Shown in pieces: positions 1 to 7,230 of a stretch of DNA of 52,244 nucleotides (the stretch's first letter is position 1; each line of letters starts with the position of its first letter). Location: the IMG/VR virus record IMGVR_UViG_3300033143_001356, positions 1 through 52,244 of that record; one strand, 5' to 3'. The DNA is from a virus. The notes beneath the pieces are model-generated. The model did not search any database, was not told the DNA's origin, and saw only the letters and a list, made by a program, of their open reading frames with translations. A program made the position numbers and the translations under genes.

Positions 1-114
1 ATCCGCAATCAGGGCATTTCAAGCATTCAATCAACTTAGCCTTTCCGCTGGGCGATATAGTGCAGAGAGTATCATTACCTACAAAGTCAGGGTATCCGTC
101 AAGTTCATCCAGTA
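1..114. repeat. Left copy of 114-bp terminal direct repeat (circle joint)
   Basis: These 114 bases are identical to the last 114 bases of the window (52131-52244). One open reading frame runs through the joint without interruption, so the repeat is the overlap of a circular or circularly permuted genome with 52,130 unique bases. It could alternatively be a short physical terminal redundancy, but it lies inside a gene, which is more typical of assembly overlap of a permuted molecule. Confidence 0.95.
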
Positions 115-502
115 AGGCTTGGCCATCTCCCATTTCTATCCCACAGTGCGGACATATATTCCAATCGGGACACACAACTATCGACTTCAACGCTTCTAAT
201 GCGTCGGCGAGATCGTGTGCCATCTTTGATTTAGCTATTTCACCTTTTAGGTCTGGGTGAGATAACCCGTTCTCTCTGTGGAAAAGGATGAGGTTGAGTT
301 TGGCGAGGTCGGCTCGCAGGTCAATTATCGTCTTATCTATCACAGGTGTATGGGTCTGGTCATAAGCGAAGATAAGTTCGTCTTTGGCGGCGTTGTCGGT
401 GCGGAGGCGGGCAATTTCTTCCCTTGCACAACAGGCCAAATAAAAACAGCCTTCGTTGTAATGCACACACGTTTCTGCTATTGGACATTTCTCTTCACTC
501 AT
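1..502 (-). CDS. Zinc-ribbon/coiled-coil protein spanning the circle joint (5' part)
   Basis: This is the N-terminal part of a 181-residue protein whose stop lies at 52087-52089. Start ATG at 502 has a GAAAGGAAT ribosome site and overlaps the end of the gene at 495-692. Visible features are an N-terminal Cys cluster (CPIAETC, then GCFYLACC, residues 6-25), a charged helical middle that could form a coiled coil, CPHC near residues 117-120, and a CxxCxxC cluster at 160-166. The pattern suggests a small metal-binding phage protein, but I do not recognise the family. The downstream neighbour, overlapping by one base (TAATG), is RusA. Confidence 0.85.
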   Translation of the reverse strand, partial: MSEEKCPIAETCVHYNEGCFYLACCAREEIARLRTDNAAKDELIFAYDQTHTPVIDKTIIDLRADLAKLNLILFHRENGLSHPDLKGEIAKSKMAHDLADALEALKSIVVCPDWNICPHCGIEMGDGQALLDELDGYPDFVGNDTLCTISPSGKAKLIECLKCPDCG

Positions 503-692
503 CATCTATTCCTTTCGTGTAGGGGGCAATATATTCTTTATAAAACAACTCACGGATTTTATGTTTGCGTTCCCGCATTTTTTCCAGTGTCTTGCCATAT
601 ACATAACAGATAATCTCATTTGTCCGCAAGTCAATGATATGACCTCGGTATCTGGTTTTTTGTTTCTCGTCATTGAGACTGCCAAATATCAT
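495..692 (-). CDS. Small hypothetical protein, 65 aa
   Basis: Start ATG at 692 follows a GGAG site seven to eight bases upstream, and the stop overlaps the start of the joint-spanning gene (ATGATGAGTGA). The protein is basic and rich in Lys/Arg/Glu, with no recognised motif. It lies 62 bases downstream of the DnaC-like gene in the same leftward operon, so it is probably co-expressed with the replication genes. Function unknown. Confidence 0.75.
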   Translation of the reverse strand: MIFGSLNDEKQKTRYRGHIIDLRTNEIICYVYGKTLEKMRERKHKIRELFYKEYIAPYTKGIDDE

Positions 693-754
693 TCTTCTTT
701 CTCCTGCGGCGTTACCGCGTTAAAGTCCTTGCCTGTCGTCGGGCGGCTGTGAAA

Positions 755-1483
755 TTAACCTTTTCGCCTGTCTTTGCCGGTCATTTCAATTACAGTACCC
801 ATGCCTAACCTGCTGGCGATCCGTGAATCAAAAGACTGTTTTAACTGCTCAATCGTTTTGTTTGTGGATATATATGTCGGCAATCGACGTTCCTGTCTCT
901 TGTCAATAATCGAGTAGAACGTGACGTAAGCAAAGTCGGTTTCAGTTTTCGACCGCAAACCAATATCATCAATAAACAGCTTGTCGTATTCGATGAGACT
1001 CTTTACTAAATCATACTCTGTTGTTTGACTGCTGTTATTCATGGTAGCCCTGACACGACAACAGAAATCGTCGAAGTTCACTCTCTTGCAACTGTACCCC
1101 TCACAGAGAAAATGTTTCAGTAACGCAGCCATAGCCCATGTTTTCCCAACACCAACCGCACCATGAAGGAAAACATCACCTGACGCCGCCAACATCGACC
1201 CGAAAACCAAATCACTAATGCTCTCGCTATCAGCATCTATGTATGCCTCGCCGACATTCTCAAGAAACTCTTTACATATCCTGCTGGGGTTCAACTTGTT
1301 TTTTCGCTCGTATACCGCTATACACCGAGGGCACCACTTCTTTTCGTACTTCTTTGGCCTCAACCCACATCTCTCGCACTTATCGAATAAAATCGCCATT
1401 ACCGTTGAGGCTATTGACTCCACTTCCGCTGGCCGCTGACTCTTTAGATTCTCGCTGACCTGTTCCACTTGTTTGTTTTCCAT
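755..1483 (-). CDS. DnaC/IstB-like AAA+ helicase loader
   Basis: A 242-residue protein with the hallmarks of a DnaC-type ATPase that loads the replicative helicase at the origin. It has an N-terminal zinc ribbon (CERC at 36-39, CPRC at 51-54), Walker A GAVGVGKTW (108-116), Walker B LFIDDIG (169-175), a sensor-like STN (206-208), and a DSRIASRLG stretch (219-227) that carries the usual arginine finger. Start 1483 has GGGAG upstream; it overlaps the preceding replication gene by about 104 bases in another frame, which is long. An internal ATG at 1399 lacks a ribosome site. The phage has no helicase or polymerase of its own that I can see, so it likely recruits host DnaB. Confidence 0.85.
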   Translation of the reverse strand: MENKQVEQVSENLKSQRPAEVESIASTVMAILFDKCERCGLRPKKYEKKWCPRCIAVYERKNKLNPSRICKEFLENVGEAYIDADSESISDLVFGSMLAASGDVFLHGAVGVGKTWAMAALLKHFLCEGYSCKRVNFDDFCCRVRATMNNSSQTTEYDLVKSLIEYDKLFIDDIGLRSKTETDFAYVTFYSIIDKRQERRLPTYISTNKTIEQLKQSFDSRIASRLGMGTVIEMTGKDRRKG

Positions 1484-2102
1484 TTCTGGACTCCCATGAT
1501 ATAAATTTCTGTTTCCAACTTCGCACTTTTGTCCCTCTGGAATCTACCCAACCCGCAACATCAAAGTATTCAAAAAACTTTTTCGGTTCAAGAGATGAAT
1601 TTCTACTCTTAGCATAATCAACAACATCCTGTAAGGTAGGCGGTATAAAACTCTTTATAGGTGTACTCTTTACTTTACTTCCCTTTACTTCCCTTACCTT
1701 TACTTTACTTACCTTAGTTATATCGTTGTTAGGTTTCTGTTGTATCGTTGTTGTAACAGCGTTATAACGTCGTTGCATCCCTTTTTTGCCAGCTAAACTC
1801 TTTTGTTTAATATAGTTACGAGCCTTTTTCAGTTCGTCGTTGATACGCTTATGTTCAATGTGGCTATCTTTTTCGATAAATTTGTGGTCAAAACTTTTCC
1901 AAAAATTATCAAAAGTTTCTCCGTTTGTGTTACACAGGGAAGCAAGTTTCTCGGTGTCATTCGGCAACTTTCCGTCACTGCAAGCGAGGTAAATTATCAG
2001 TGAATGGTAACACCCCCGTTCGGCAGGAGTCATTGCTTGCCAGTCAATGTCCTTGGGGTATGCTCCCGGTTCAAGCTGAATATATAATGGTTTTTTAGCC
2101 AT
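1380..2102 (-). CDS. Replication initiation-type protein (DUF1376 N-terminus)
   Basis: A 240-residue protein whose first ~100 residues fit the DUF1376 family found beside phage DnaC genes (IQLEPGAYPKDIDW, then MTPAERGCYHSLI and a helix-turn-helix-like stretch). The middle is a low-complexity Lys/Val region encoded by short near-repeats of CTTTACTTCCC at about 1670-1715. The C-terminus (FFEYFDVAGWVDSRG ... WKQKFISWES) resembles the DnaC-interacting tail of phage O-type replication proteins. The pair with the downstream loader suggests it marks or opens the origin. The family match is from recall of the motif pattern, not a search. Confidence 0.7.
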   Translation of the reverse strand: MAKKPLYIQLEPGAYPKDIDWQAMTPAERGCYHSLIIYLACSDGKLPNDTEKLASLCNTNGETFDNFWKSFDHKFIEKDSHIEHKRINDELKKARNYIKQKSLAGKKGMQRRYNAVTTTIQQKPNNDITKVSKVKVREVKGSKVKSTPIKSFIPPTLQDVVDYAKSRNSSLEPKKFFEYFDVAGWVDSRGTKVRSWKQKFISWESRNGKQTSGTGQRESKESAASGSGVNSLNGNGDFIR

Positions 2103-2120
2103 GATGTTCCTGTTAGGGGG

Positions 2121-2513
2121 TTAAATGATTATGTGCTTACAGACAACACAGCCTTCGACATGATCTCTTCCCGCCGCCGTTATCCATGTTTTTTGCACTT
2201 TAACCGGCACAATAGTTTCATTGCCAGCGTCGCTATACCACCTTCTTGTAAATAGTTCTGCCGCCTTTTTGGTTGTGAAACAATGAAACCCTGCTCTGTA
2301 ATGGGTGTAATTATACATACACTCAATGCTTTTTTTCGTGTCGGCGGTGTTCTTTCCTTCGTAAAAGTCATAGTTTTGATGTGCGCCACTCAATTCGTCG
2401 TTTTTGTTGAACTGAAAGACTTTCCACAGCCGTACATAACCATCAGCCCTTGTTTTAAGCGATTTAATATATCTCTTCAACTTCTTTGGTGGCATTCTTG
2501 TACCCAAGCACAT
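2121..2513 (-). CDS. Hypothetical protein, 130 aa, first gene of the replication operon
   Basis: Start 2513 sits after AAAGGATGTGAGGT, downstream of a strong promoter (2643-2671) and a candidate attenuator. The protein is basic, mixed alpha/beta in composition, and ends with CVVC followed by KHIII. An alternative start at the internal methionine seven residues in cannot be excluded. I recognise no family. Being the first gene after the promoter and leader, its expression would be the first to respond to any attenuation there. Confidence 0.7.
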   Translation of the reverse strand: MCLGTRMPPKKLKRYIKSLKTRADGYVRLWKVFQFNKNDELSGAHQNYDFYEGKNTADTKKSIECMYNYTHYRAGFHCFTTKKAAELFTRRWYSDAGNETIVPVKVQKTWITAAGRDHVEGCVVCKHIII

Positions 2514-2530
2514 ACCTCACATCCTTTCAT

Positions 2531-2556
2531 TAAAAAATCCCCGCACCGACAGGGGG
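2531..2556 (-). terminator. Candidate leader attenuator / intrinsic terminator
   Basis: On the minus strand a CCCC/GGGG hairpin (arms 2552-2555 and 2539-2542, nine-base loop) is followed by ATTTTTT. It lies between the promoter at 2671-2643 and the first gene at 2513, so it would act as an attenuator. The leader holds two more G/C runs (near 2571 and 2594) that could pair alternatively. The stem is short, so the call is tentative. Confidence 0.4.
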
Positions 2557-2642
2557 CAAAGTCCATCGTAGAGGGGGACAACCTGCTGGATACGGGGGTC
2601 ATTACAACATGATTCTACGATTAACTTTGCCATTACTTATAT

Positions 2643-2671
2643 AGTATACACTCCTTTTGGGGTGAAGTCAA
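2643..2671 (-). promoter_or_regulatory. Sigma-70-type promoter for the replication operon
   Basis: Minus-strand TTGACT (2671-2666), 17-base spacer, TATACT (2648-2643), preceded by TG as an extended -10. Predicted transcription start is near 2636. It fires leftward toward 2513. The same TGTATACTAT core is shared with the promoters at 8697 and 43025. Confidence 0.75.
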
Positions 2672-2696
2672 ATAAAAACTTTCTATTTATTGACAC

Positions 2697-3071
2697 TTAA
2701 TTTTTTTGCCTTCTACCTTTCATCGTCACTTCAAAGTCGAATATAGCCCGACAGAAGCCCATTTCCTTACCATTTTTCTCAGCAAATACAGTGCGTTGGG
2801 TTTCTCTACTGCATTTGTGGGGCAGGGCTTCATCGTCCAGCCATATTTCACCTGTGGTTTTAACGGTAGCGATGAAGTAATCGTCTTTTGTGGGGTTCTT
2901 TTTGCGTCTTTTGGCTTTGCTCTCTGCTTGGGCGATATTCATACACCACCTACAGTATGAAGATAAACCGCATTTAGTACCTCCGGGTGAGAACTGATCG
3001 GGGAACTTCCACGTTTCACACTTCGCACAGCGGTACTTGCCGTCTGCATTAGGTTTTCTTGTTTTGCCCAT
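2697..3071 (-). CDS. Zinc-finger protein of the HNH/endonuclease VII-like N-terminal type
   Basis: A 124-residue protein with two CxxC pairs (CAKC near residues 15-18 and CRWC near 41-44), spaced like the zinc module at the N-terminus of many phage HNH or recombination endonuclease VII proteins. No His-Asn-His core follows, so nuclease activity is doubtful. Start 3071 has AAGGAG upstream and overlaps the YopX gene by 23 bases. It ends just before the promoter at 2671. Confidence 0.7.
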   Translation of the reverse strand: MGKTRKPNADGKYRCAKCETWKFPDQFSPGGTKCGLSSYCRWCMNIAQAESKAKRRKKNPTKDDYFIATVKTTGEIWLDDEALPHKCSRETQRTVFAEKNGKEMGFCRAIFDFEVTMKGRRQKN

Positions 3072-3423
3072 TATCTTTCTCCTTGTCGTGTATTGTGCCG
3101 ATTACTTCACGATGTCCCTTCCACTGATGGGCAAGGATTGTTCCGCCCACCCAAAAGGCACCCTTATCAAACTCTACTGTCGCCCTACCGCCTTCAATGA
3201 TACACCTATCCCCCTCATATATCTCCGTCCCGTTCTTGTCCTTGAGGCCGGTGTAGGATTCGGCTGTGTCAAAATCAATTACGGCGTTACCTGCCCCGCT
3301 CCAGCCATCCTCCCCATTCTCCGAATACTTCCAGATCAACCTCTTGCCCTTACAGCAAATAGGCATCAACTGCATGTATCCAACTATTACGTTGTCTTTG
3401 ATTAGCCTGAATTTATGTCTCAT
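3049..3423 (-). CDS. YopX family phage protein
   Basis: A 124-residue protein with the YopX signature SYTGLKDKNGTEIYEGD followed by a beta-rich segment (ATVEFDKGAFWVGG). YopX proteins are widespread in phages and prophages of Firmicutes and others; their role is unknown. Start 3423 has AGGAGA upstream. The gene overlaps its neighbours on both sides, as in a compact early operon. Confidence 0.85.
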   Translation of the reverse strand: MRHKFRLIKDNVIVGYMQLMPICCKGKRLIWKYSENGEDGWSGAGNAVIDFDTAESYTGLKDKNGTEIYEGDRCIIEGGRATVEFDKGAFWVGGTILAHQWKGHREVIGTIHDKEKDNGQNKKT

Positions 3424-3518
3424 TTCGTCTCTCCTGTCGCTTGGTTCATTACCAGTTGCGCCATACGAAGTACCATATCGTTGTCAGGGTCATGGTTACT
3501 CCTGTAATCATACCCCAT
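3420..3518 (-). CDS. Small ORF, 32 aa
   Basis: ATG at 3518 opens 32 codons ending in a TGA that overlaps the YopX start (AAATGAG). The product is acidic to neutral with a short amphipathic helix (DNDMVLRMAQLV). The ribosome site is weak. The same frame is open upstream as far as the TAG that ends the gene at 3567-3884, so it may be a detached C-terminal piece of that gene. Low certainty. Confidence 0.4.
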   Translation of the reverse strand: MGYDYRSNHDPDNDMVLRMAQLVMNQATGETK

Positions 3519-3566
3519 ATAAAGTGGCCGAGACTTGGGGGCAAGCCCCGACCTGCACAGTTCCGG

Positions 3567-3884
3567 CTACGTCGCCGAAGCATCACTATTTCCTTTCTTG
3601 AATACAACACTACCATTTGGGTATGGTCGTTTAATAGTTATGTCACCGGACTGAATTCTTTCAAGAATTGGGCGGAACACTTCTTTGCACCTCCCGTCGA
3701 CTATCTCAAAGTAGCGAACATCGTCCCCGCACACCTCCCCATCCTCATACAGATAGCCTGCGAAGTTGGGGCTGTTAACTGCTTCGGATATGGAAAACAT
3801 TCCTTTGCCATGCGGGTCATACAGCAACCCATTGACTATGCAACTCGTTATCTCACACAACTCATACTCATCTAAGTCTTTCAT
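3567..3884 (-). CDS. Hypothetical protein, 105 aa
   Basis: Start 3884 has TAGGAG upstream. The protein is acidic in its first third and contains a GYLYEDGEVCGDD segment; no family recognised. It ends in TAG, after which the same frame stays open for 48 codons to 3420, so amber suppression or a past nonsense mutation is conceivable. Confidence 0.7.
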   Translation of the reverse strand: MKDLDEYELCEITSCIVNGLLYDPHGKGMFSISEAVNSPNFAGYLYEDGEVCGDDVRYFEIVDGRCKEVFRPILERIQSGDITIKRPYPNGSVVFKKGNSDASAT

Positions 3885-3964
3885 TTCAATTCTCCTAAAT
3901 TATAGGCCCTGACAGGCGTTCGCCCTTTTTGGAAACGCTCAGGCCCGCCAGAGCCAGCATCCAT
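3881..3964 (-). CDS. Possible 27-aa leader peptide
   Basis: ATG at 3964 lies ten bases after AAGGAG. It encodes 27 residues (MDAGSGGPERFQK...) and its TGA overlaps the ATG of the next gene at 3884, giving a translational coupling arrangement. The coding region itself folds into an imperfect hairpin (GCGTT/AACGC inside a GGCCTGA-type stem). It could be a true leader peptide or chance. Confidence 0.35.
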   Translation of the reverse strand: MDAGSGGPERFQKGRTPVRAYNLGELK

Positions 3965-3993
3965 GCGGTATCGACTCCTTAATTATTATAAGA

Positions 3994-4024
3994 CCGGGCG
4001 GGAACCGCAAAAGTAAACGCCCGG
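3994..4024 (-). promoter_or_regulatory. Leader hairpin in the 4053-3885 intergenic gap
   Basis: A perfect 7-bp inverted repeat, CCGGGCG and CGCCCGG, encloses 17 bases in the only sizeable gap of this part of the operon. There is no clear T-run on the minus strand, so I read it as a structured leader or RNA processing site and not a terminator. It precedes the possible leader peptide at 3964. Confidence 0.4.
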
Positions 4025-4053
4025 CCAATAAACCATAGCTACACCGCTACGGG

Positions 4054-4482
4054 TCATTTTCGTAAATCCTCATCAGGTGGCGCAACAGCCCAATCGTGCA
4101 CCATTGACTGTGAGATTATTTCCTCGATAAAGGCTGTCATGTTTCGTTTGCCAACGCCTACGGTCGTTAATCTGCCGGTGGGTATCTTGTGGCCATCTGT
4201 CGTCTCGAAAAAGAACACTTCCTTTTTTAGCAGCGATAAACCCTTGCATTTGCGCTTAACCTCATCGTCCCACCATTCAGCCGTTTCGCCGTTCTCATCG
4301 TTCTTGGCCAGCCAGGGCAGGCACACGCCTTTGTACCATCGCCTCTGTCGGTCCGTGATACATTCGACGGGACTCAACAGTTTAATCCCACCGCCTACAG
4401 TGAGTTCGGCAAGTATCTCATCTAACGGTTTTTCAAACGTCGGCTGTCCGTCGATCATTGATTGTACTGGATATGTTTTCAA
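4054..4482 (-). CDS. NinB-like recombination protein
   Basis: A 142-residue protein whose middle and end (TDRQRRWYKG, LSLLKKEVFFFETTDG, LTTVGVGKRNMTAFIEEII, then APPDEDLRK) fit the NinB/Orf-type phage recombination mediator pattern. NinB-like proteins help load annealing proteins onto single-stranded DNA, which suits an operon with ERF and RusA. The apparent start is TTG at 4482, overlapping the TGA of the upstream gene, without a clear ribosome site. Translation is probably coupled, or starts at the ATG eight codons later. Family assignment is by recall. Confidence 0.6.
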   Translation of the reverse strand: MKTYPVQSMIDGQPTFEKPLDEILAELTVGGGIKLLSPVECITDRQRRWYKGVCLPWLAKNDENGETAEWWDDEVKRKCKGLSLLKKEVFFFETTDGHKIPTGRLTTVGVGKRNMTAFIEEIISQSMVHDWAVAPPDEDLRK

Positions 4483-4676
4483 AATGGCACACTTTCTATT
4501 ATCGGTCTATCTGCTTGAATTCCATAATCGTCGCTAACTACTCTCAATTTCAAGGCTTCCCGCAAGCCCCAAACCGCTATATCGTCCGGCGTTACTCCTA
4601 ATATATTTACCCATGCCTCGATACGGTCGAATTCGAGGCCGTCCACAAATAAATCTGTTACAGTTGGCTCATCCAT
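4479..4676 (-). CDS. Small acidic hypothetical protein, 65 aa
   Basis: ATG at 4676 follows GAGATTATAGC. The product is acidic and probably helical with no recognised motif. Its TGA overlaps the TTG start of the NinB-like gene, suggesting coupled expression. Confidence 0.65.
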   Translation of the reverse strand: MDEPTVTDLFVDGLEFDRIEAWVNILGVTPDDIAVWGLREALKLRVVSDDYGIQADRPIIESVPF

Positions 4677-4745
4677 GCTATAATCTCAAATACAGTAGCC
4701 GGATGTATTGTCACCGTATGGGCTATGGTTTCACCGGCTGCTGCG

Positions 4746-5360
4746 CTATGCTTTTTTAAATTCTTTGTCCAAAAGTGCTATCGCTTCTTCTTCTTCAGCC
4801 TGACTACTTGGCCAATGTTCCATTGCTCGATGAACCTTAACAGCCATCTCAGCCTTAAACTTAACCTCTAAAACGCCGTCTGGTTTGTGGTCTTTTGCCA
4901 TTAGCCATATATTCTTGAAATGCCCTGCTTCGTCGTCAGACATAGGGGTCTTGTTTTGTATAGTTGCCATTAAAGCTGTCCAGTTAGGTTCAGGCCTGTC
5001 ACCCTGCTGCTGTATAGAGGCGTTAAGCATTTCGTTTGCGCTACGAACCTCTACGTCAATACCTATACCGAGATTACCTAACGCTCTACCCCATGCCGAC
5101 GTTTCACAGTTTTCGATATAAGATGTCTTATTAATGAAATTAGATCCCTCTTTTTCGTAAGCGTGACCTGTGGCAATAGCAACGCCCTCGGCATTTTTGA
5201 TAGTGGCCTTGATTATCACAACGCCACCTGTAACGCTTTCTATTGCTGAAGTCAGCGAATATCCTGCGTAGGCCTCTGTTGACCTAAAATGCTTTAACCT
5301 CTCATTTACTTCAACATACGCCTTGCCCATAATATCAACTGTCTTTAGTTTTTTTCCCAT
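4746..5360 (-). CDS. erf: ERF family single-strand annealing protein
   Basis: A 204-residue protein with the ERF pattern. An N-terminal core (AYVEVNERLKHFRS, then a beta-rich VVIIKATIKNAEGVAIATGHAYE) leads to the conserved SYIENCETSAWGRALGNLGIGI segment. ERF proteins anneal complementary single strands during phage recombination and can circularise redundant ends. Start 5360 has AGGAGA and overlaps the upstream gene by 26 bases. It belongs functionally with the NinB-like gene and with RusA across the joint. Confidence 0.88.
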   Translation of the reverse strand: MGKKLKTVDIMGKAYVEVNERLKHFRSTEAYAGYSLTSAIESVTGGVVIIKATIKNAEGVAIATGHAYEKEGSNFINKTSYIENCETSAWGRALGNLGIGIDVEVRSANEMLNASIQQQGDRPEPNWTALMATIQNKTPMSDDEAGHFKNIWLMAKDHKPDGVLEVKFKAEMAVKVHRAMEHWPSSQAEEEEAIALLDKEFKKA

Positions 5361-5685
5361 TCCAGTCTCCTTTCGGGTATCCTGTTAATTTCTTTTCTCC
5401 GTTAATTTCAACCCATCTCAATCTCCATGTGTCCGTTACCCCTATTTCCGATTCGTGTATCAAGCTATCGGCGTCAGGCAACAAATTCGACGAGGTCAAG
5501 CGAACATAATCTTCTTCCGTTCCACAGCGTATCAAAGCATCTTGAGCATAATAAGTGCCGTCGACAGTTGCCGGATTCAAGCCCAGTAACTGCGCCCTGA
5601 TCTCGCCGTAGGTTCCACATTTGCCGCGTTTCGGCAATTCATAGATTCTTGACAACGTCATGTGTTCTTTGTCGGCTTCGGTCAT
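5335..5685 (-). CDS. Hypothetical protein, 116 aa
   Basis: ATG at 5685 overlaps the TGA of the preceding gene, with GAGAG upstream. It has an N-terminal segment with helix-turn-helix-like spacing (GTYGEIRAQLLGLNPATVDGT) and a C-terminal beta-rich half with several Trp. No family recognised. Position immediately before ERF suggests a role with recombination. Confidence 0.7.
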   Translation of the reverse strand: MTEADKEHMTLSRIYELPKRGKCGTYGEIRAQLLGLNPATVDGTYYAQDALIRCGTEEDYVRLTSSNLLPDADSLIHESEIGVTDTWRLRWVEINGEKKLTGYPKGDWNGKKTKDS

Positions 5686-6674
5686 TTGTGGCTCTCTTTC
5701 GCTTGGATGTGGTTGAGGACGTGGCCGAGTTTGGTGTGGAATTCTTCGAGGTTATCGTTGTCGATACAGATAGTACCCTGCAAATCAACCAAATGAACAA
5801 AGCCAGTGTTGCTTACAGAGACGGCAATGTCCTGCATCGTACCCTGTTTCATCTCAAATCCATCTATCTTCTTGTCACGGTTGGCGATGTCGTCGAAGAT
5901 GTTGCCGAGAACATCAAACCTTTCCGGTCTGACAGGCGAACCGTACCAAAGCCCCTTTTCGTTCTCTAAATCTTTAGAATACAGAGCAGTGTTGCTAAGT
6001 CTTGGGTTATCGCTGTAAAACGCATAAACTTTCTTTCCGCTCATAGTCTTAAACACCCCATAATCTCCATGCCTCAGCTTCGGCTCGCCCTTAGACTTCT
6101 TGGGTTCTACTTTCTTTTGCTTGGCGTTGTCAATCAAATCCCACACATTTAGCCCTTTGTCTTCGAGTTGCAAGAACCTTTTTTTGCCGCAGTTGCCTAT
6201 CAAGCCATTTGGTATTAACAGCATCCCATCTGAGCCAGAGTCGATGCCCTTGATAAAGATATGGCCATCCCTGATGTCGCCACACCTTACTTCCGGCTCT
6301 TTCTTCTTGTCTATGACGGCCTTGATGTAGTCACAGACAGCTTGCTCGGCCTCTTGGAATGCGCGGAAGTTGGCGGGGGAATTATCTTTCGCAAACGCAA
6401 TTAAGGCATTGTTTGCAGTCCTGAACGTTCCTCCGCAACACGCTCCATAAGTACCGTCCTTGCTCAATGGACACTCGTAGCTACAACATTCGTATTTCGC
6501 ACAGCACGCACACTTCGATTCTGCCAATGAAAAATCCTCGCTTTCCAACGCATCTATCAACTCCCCTCTCGTACACGTTGCGCCTTGGTGGTGGTGCTTC
6601 TCAGAGCAAATCATCGACGCCATTTCGCCTTTTGCGGCTTCCTGTTTAACGTACTCTTTGGTCATAAATTCCAT
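5682..6674 (-). CDS. Cys-rich hypothetical protein, 330 aa
   Basis: ATG at 6674 follows AGGAG. Residues about 54-81 hold a dense cysteine cluster (CACCAKYECCSYEC, then CCGG), probably metal binding. A Lys-rich linker (KKVEPKKSKGEPK) separates this from a C-terminal half with YGVFKTMSGKKVYAFYSDN. The arrangement suggests a two-domain protein. I do not recognise it. It overlaps the next downstream gene in ATGA fashion. Confidence 0.75.
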   Translation of the reverse strand: MEFMTKEYVKQEAAKGEMASMICSEKHHHQGATCTRGELIDALESEDFSLAESKCACCAKYECCSYECPLSKDGTYGACCGGTFRTANNALIAFAKDNSPANFRAFQEAEQAVCDYIKAVIDKKKEPEVRCGDIRDGHIFIKGIDSGSDGMLLIPNGLIGNCGKKRFLQLEDKGLNVWDLIDNAKQKKVEPKKSKGEPKLRHGDYGVFKTMSGKKVYAFYSDNPRLSNTALYSKDLENEKGLWYGSPVRPERFDVLGNIFDDIANRDKKIDGFEMKQGTMQDIAVSVSNTGFVHLVDLQGTICIDNDNLEEFHTKLGHVLNHIQAKESHK

Positions 6675-6684
6675 GATTATTCTC

Positions 6685-6903
6685 CTATTCGTGTTTGTCT
6701 GTTATGTGCTGTACTATACATCTCGCACTAATATATTTAAGGCAGGTAGGACATTCTACCAACCACTTTTTTGTTACTTGTTCTGGACAGTTTTTGTCAC
6801 ATTCGCAACTAAACTTCTCCATTTCTGCCGACAGGTCTATCTTATCGCCCGGAAAATGGGTGATGTGTTCGTCCACTCGCATTGCGAAGTCTCTATTGTG
6901 CAT
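6685..6903 (-). CDS. Small Cys-rich protein, 72 aa
   Basis: ATG at 6903, inside the end of the upstream gene, with GAGG nearby. It contains CECDKNC and CPTC plus a further Cys and His, typical of a small zinc-binding protein. Function unknown; one of several such proteins in this operon. Confidence 0.7.
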   Translation of the reverse strand: MHNRDFAMRVDEHITHFPGDKIDLSAEMEKFSCECDKNCPEQVTKKWLVECPTCLKYISARCIVQHITDKHE

Positions 6904-7177
6904 CTACGGCCTCATGTTCATCCAGTGCTTCGTCGCAACATTCATATTCAGTCTTGTTTTGGTGGTTATCACTTCCGCAGAATTCACATTCCCAATGGGT
7001 ATCACAGTCAATCGTCATACAAGATACGCCGTCAACGTGCCTTTTGATGTCCGGCATTATATTGGTAAGTTCTTTTCGTTGATACTCGATATTTTCTTCG
7101 TCGGTAACATTTCGCCAATTATAGTGCCGTTCGGCTTCAATTCGCAAATAGATTTCGTCAACTATCTCTTTTTGCAT
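6893..7177 (-). CDS. Acidic Cys-containing protein, 94 aa
   Basis: ATG at 7177 with AAGGAG upstream. It begins with a helical stretch, followed by CMTIDCDTHWECEFCGSDNH, a likely zinc site. The leader carries a CCCC/GGGG mini-hairpin and a 19-bp element shared with the neighbouring gene. Function unknown. Confidence 0.7.
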   Translation of the reverse strand: MQKEIVDEIYLRIEAERHYNWRNVTDEENIEYQRKELTNIMPDIKRHVDGVSCMTIDCDTHWECEFCGSDNHQNKTEYECCDEALDEHEAVDAQ

Positions 7178-7195
7178 TTCGGTCTCCTTTACAAG

Positions 7196-7230
7196 CCCCT
7201 GAGGGGTACTTTAAGCCTCTAAACTGTTTT
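7196..7230 (-). repeat. Leader module: mini-hairpin plus 19-bp direct repeat (copy A)
   Basis: CCCC (7196-7199) and GGGG (7203-7206) form a small hairpin next to TAAGCCTCTAAACTGTTTT (7212-7230). The same 19 bases recur at 7553-7571, also beside a CCCC/GGGG hairpin. On the minus strand the order is repeat, hairpin, AGGAG site, start codon. Confidence 0.7.

Noticed and set aside
1-114. Physical terminal repeats of a linear genome
   Set aside because: The repeat lies within an intact gene that crosses the joint; assembly overlap of a circular or permuted molecule is simpler, although short true redundancy cannot be fully excluded.
1670-1715. CRISPR-like or regulatory tandem repeats (CTTTACTTCCC units)
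   Set aside because: They are imperfect, very short, and encode a Lys/Val-rich linker in the replication protein.
3420-3884. Genome-wide amber (TAG) recoding
   Set aside because: All long structural genes read through thousands of codons without internal TAG and many genes end in ordinary TAA/TGA/TAG; one in-frame continuation is not enough.
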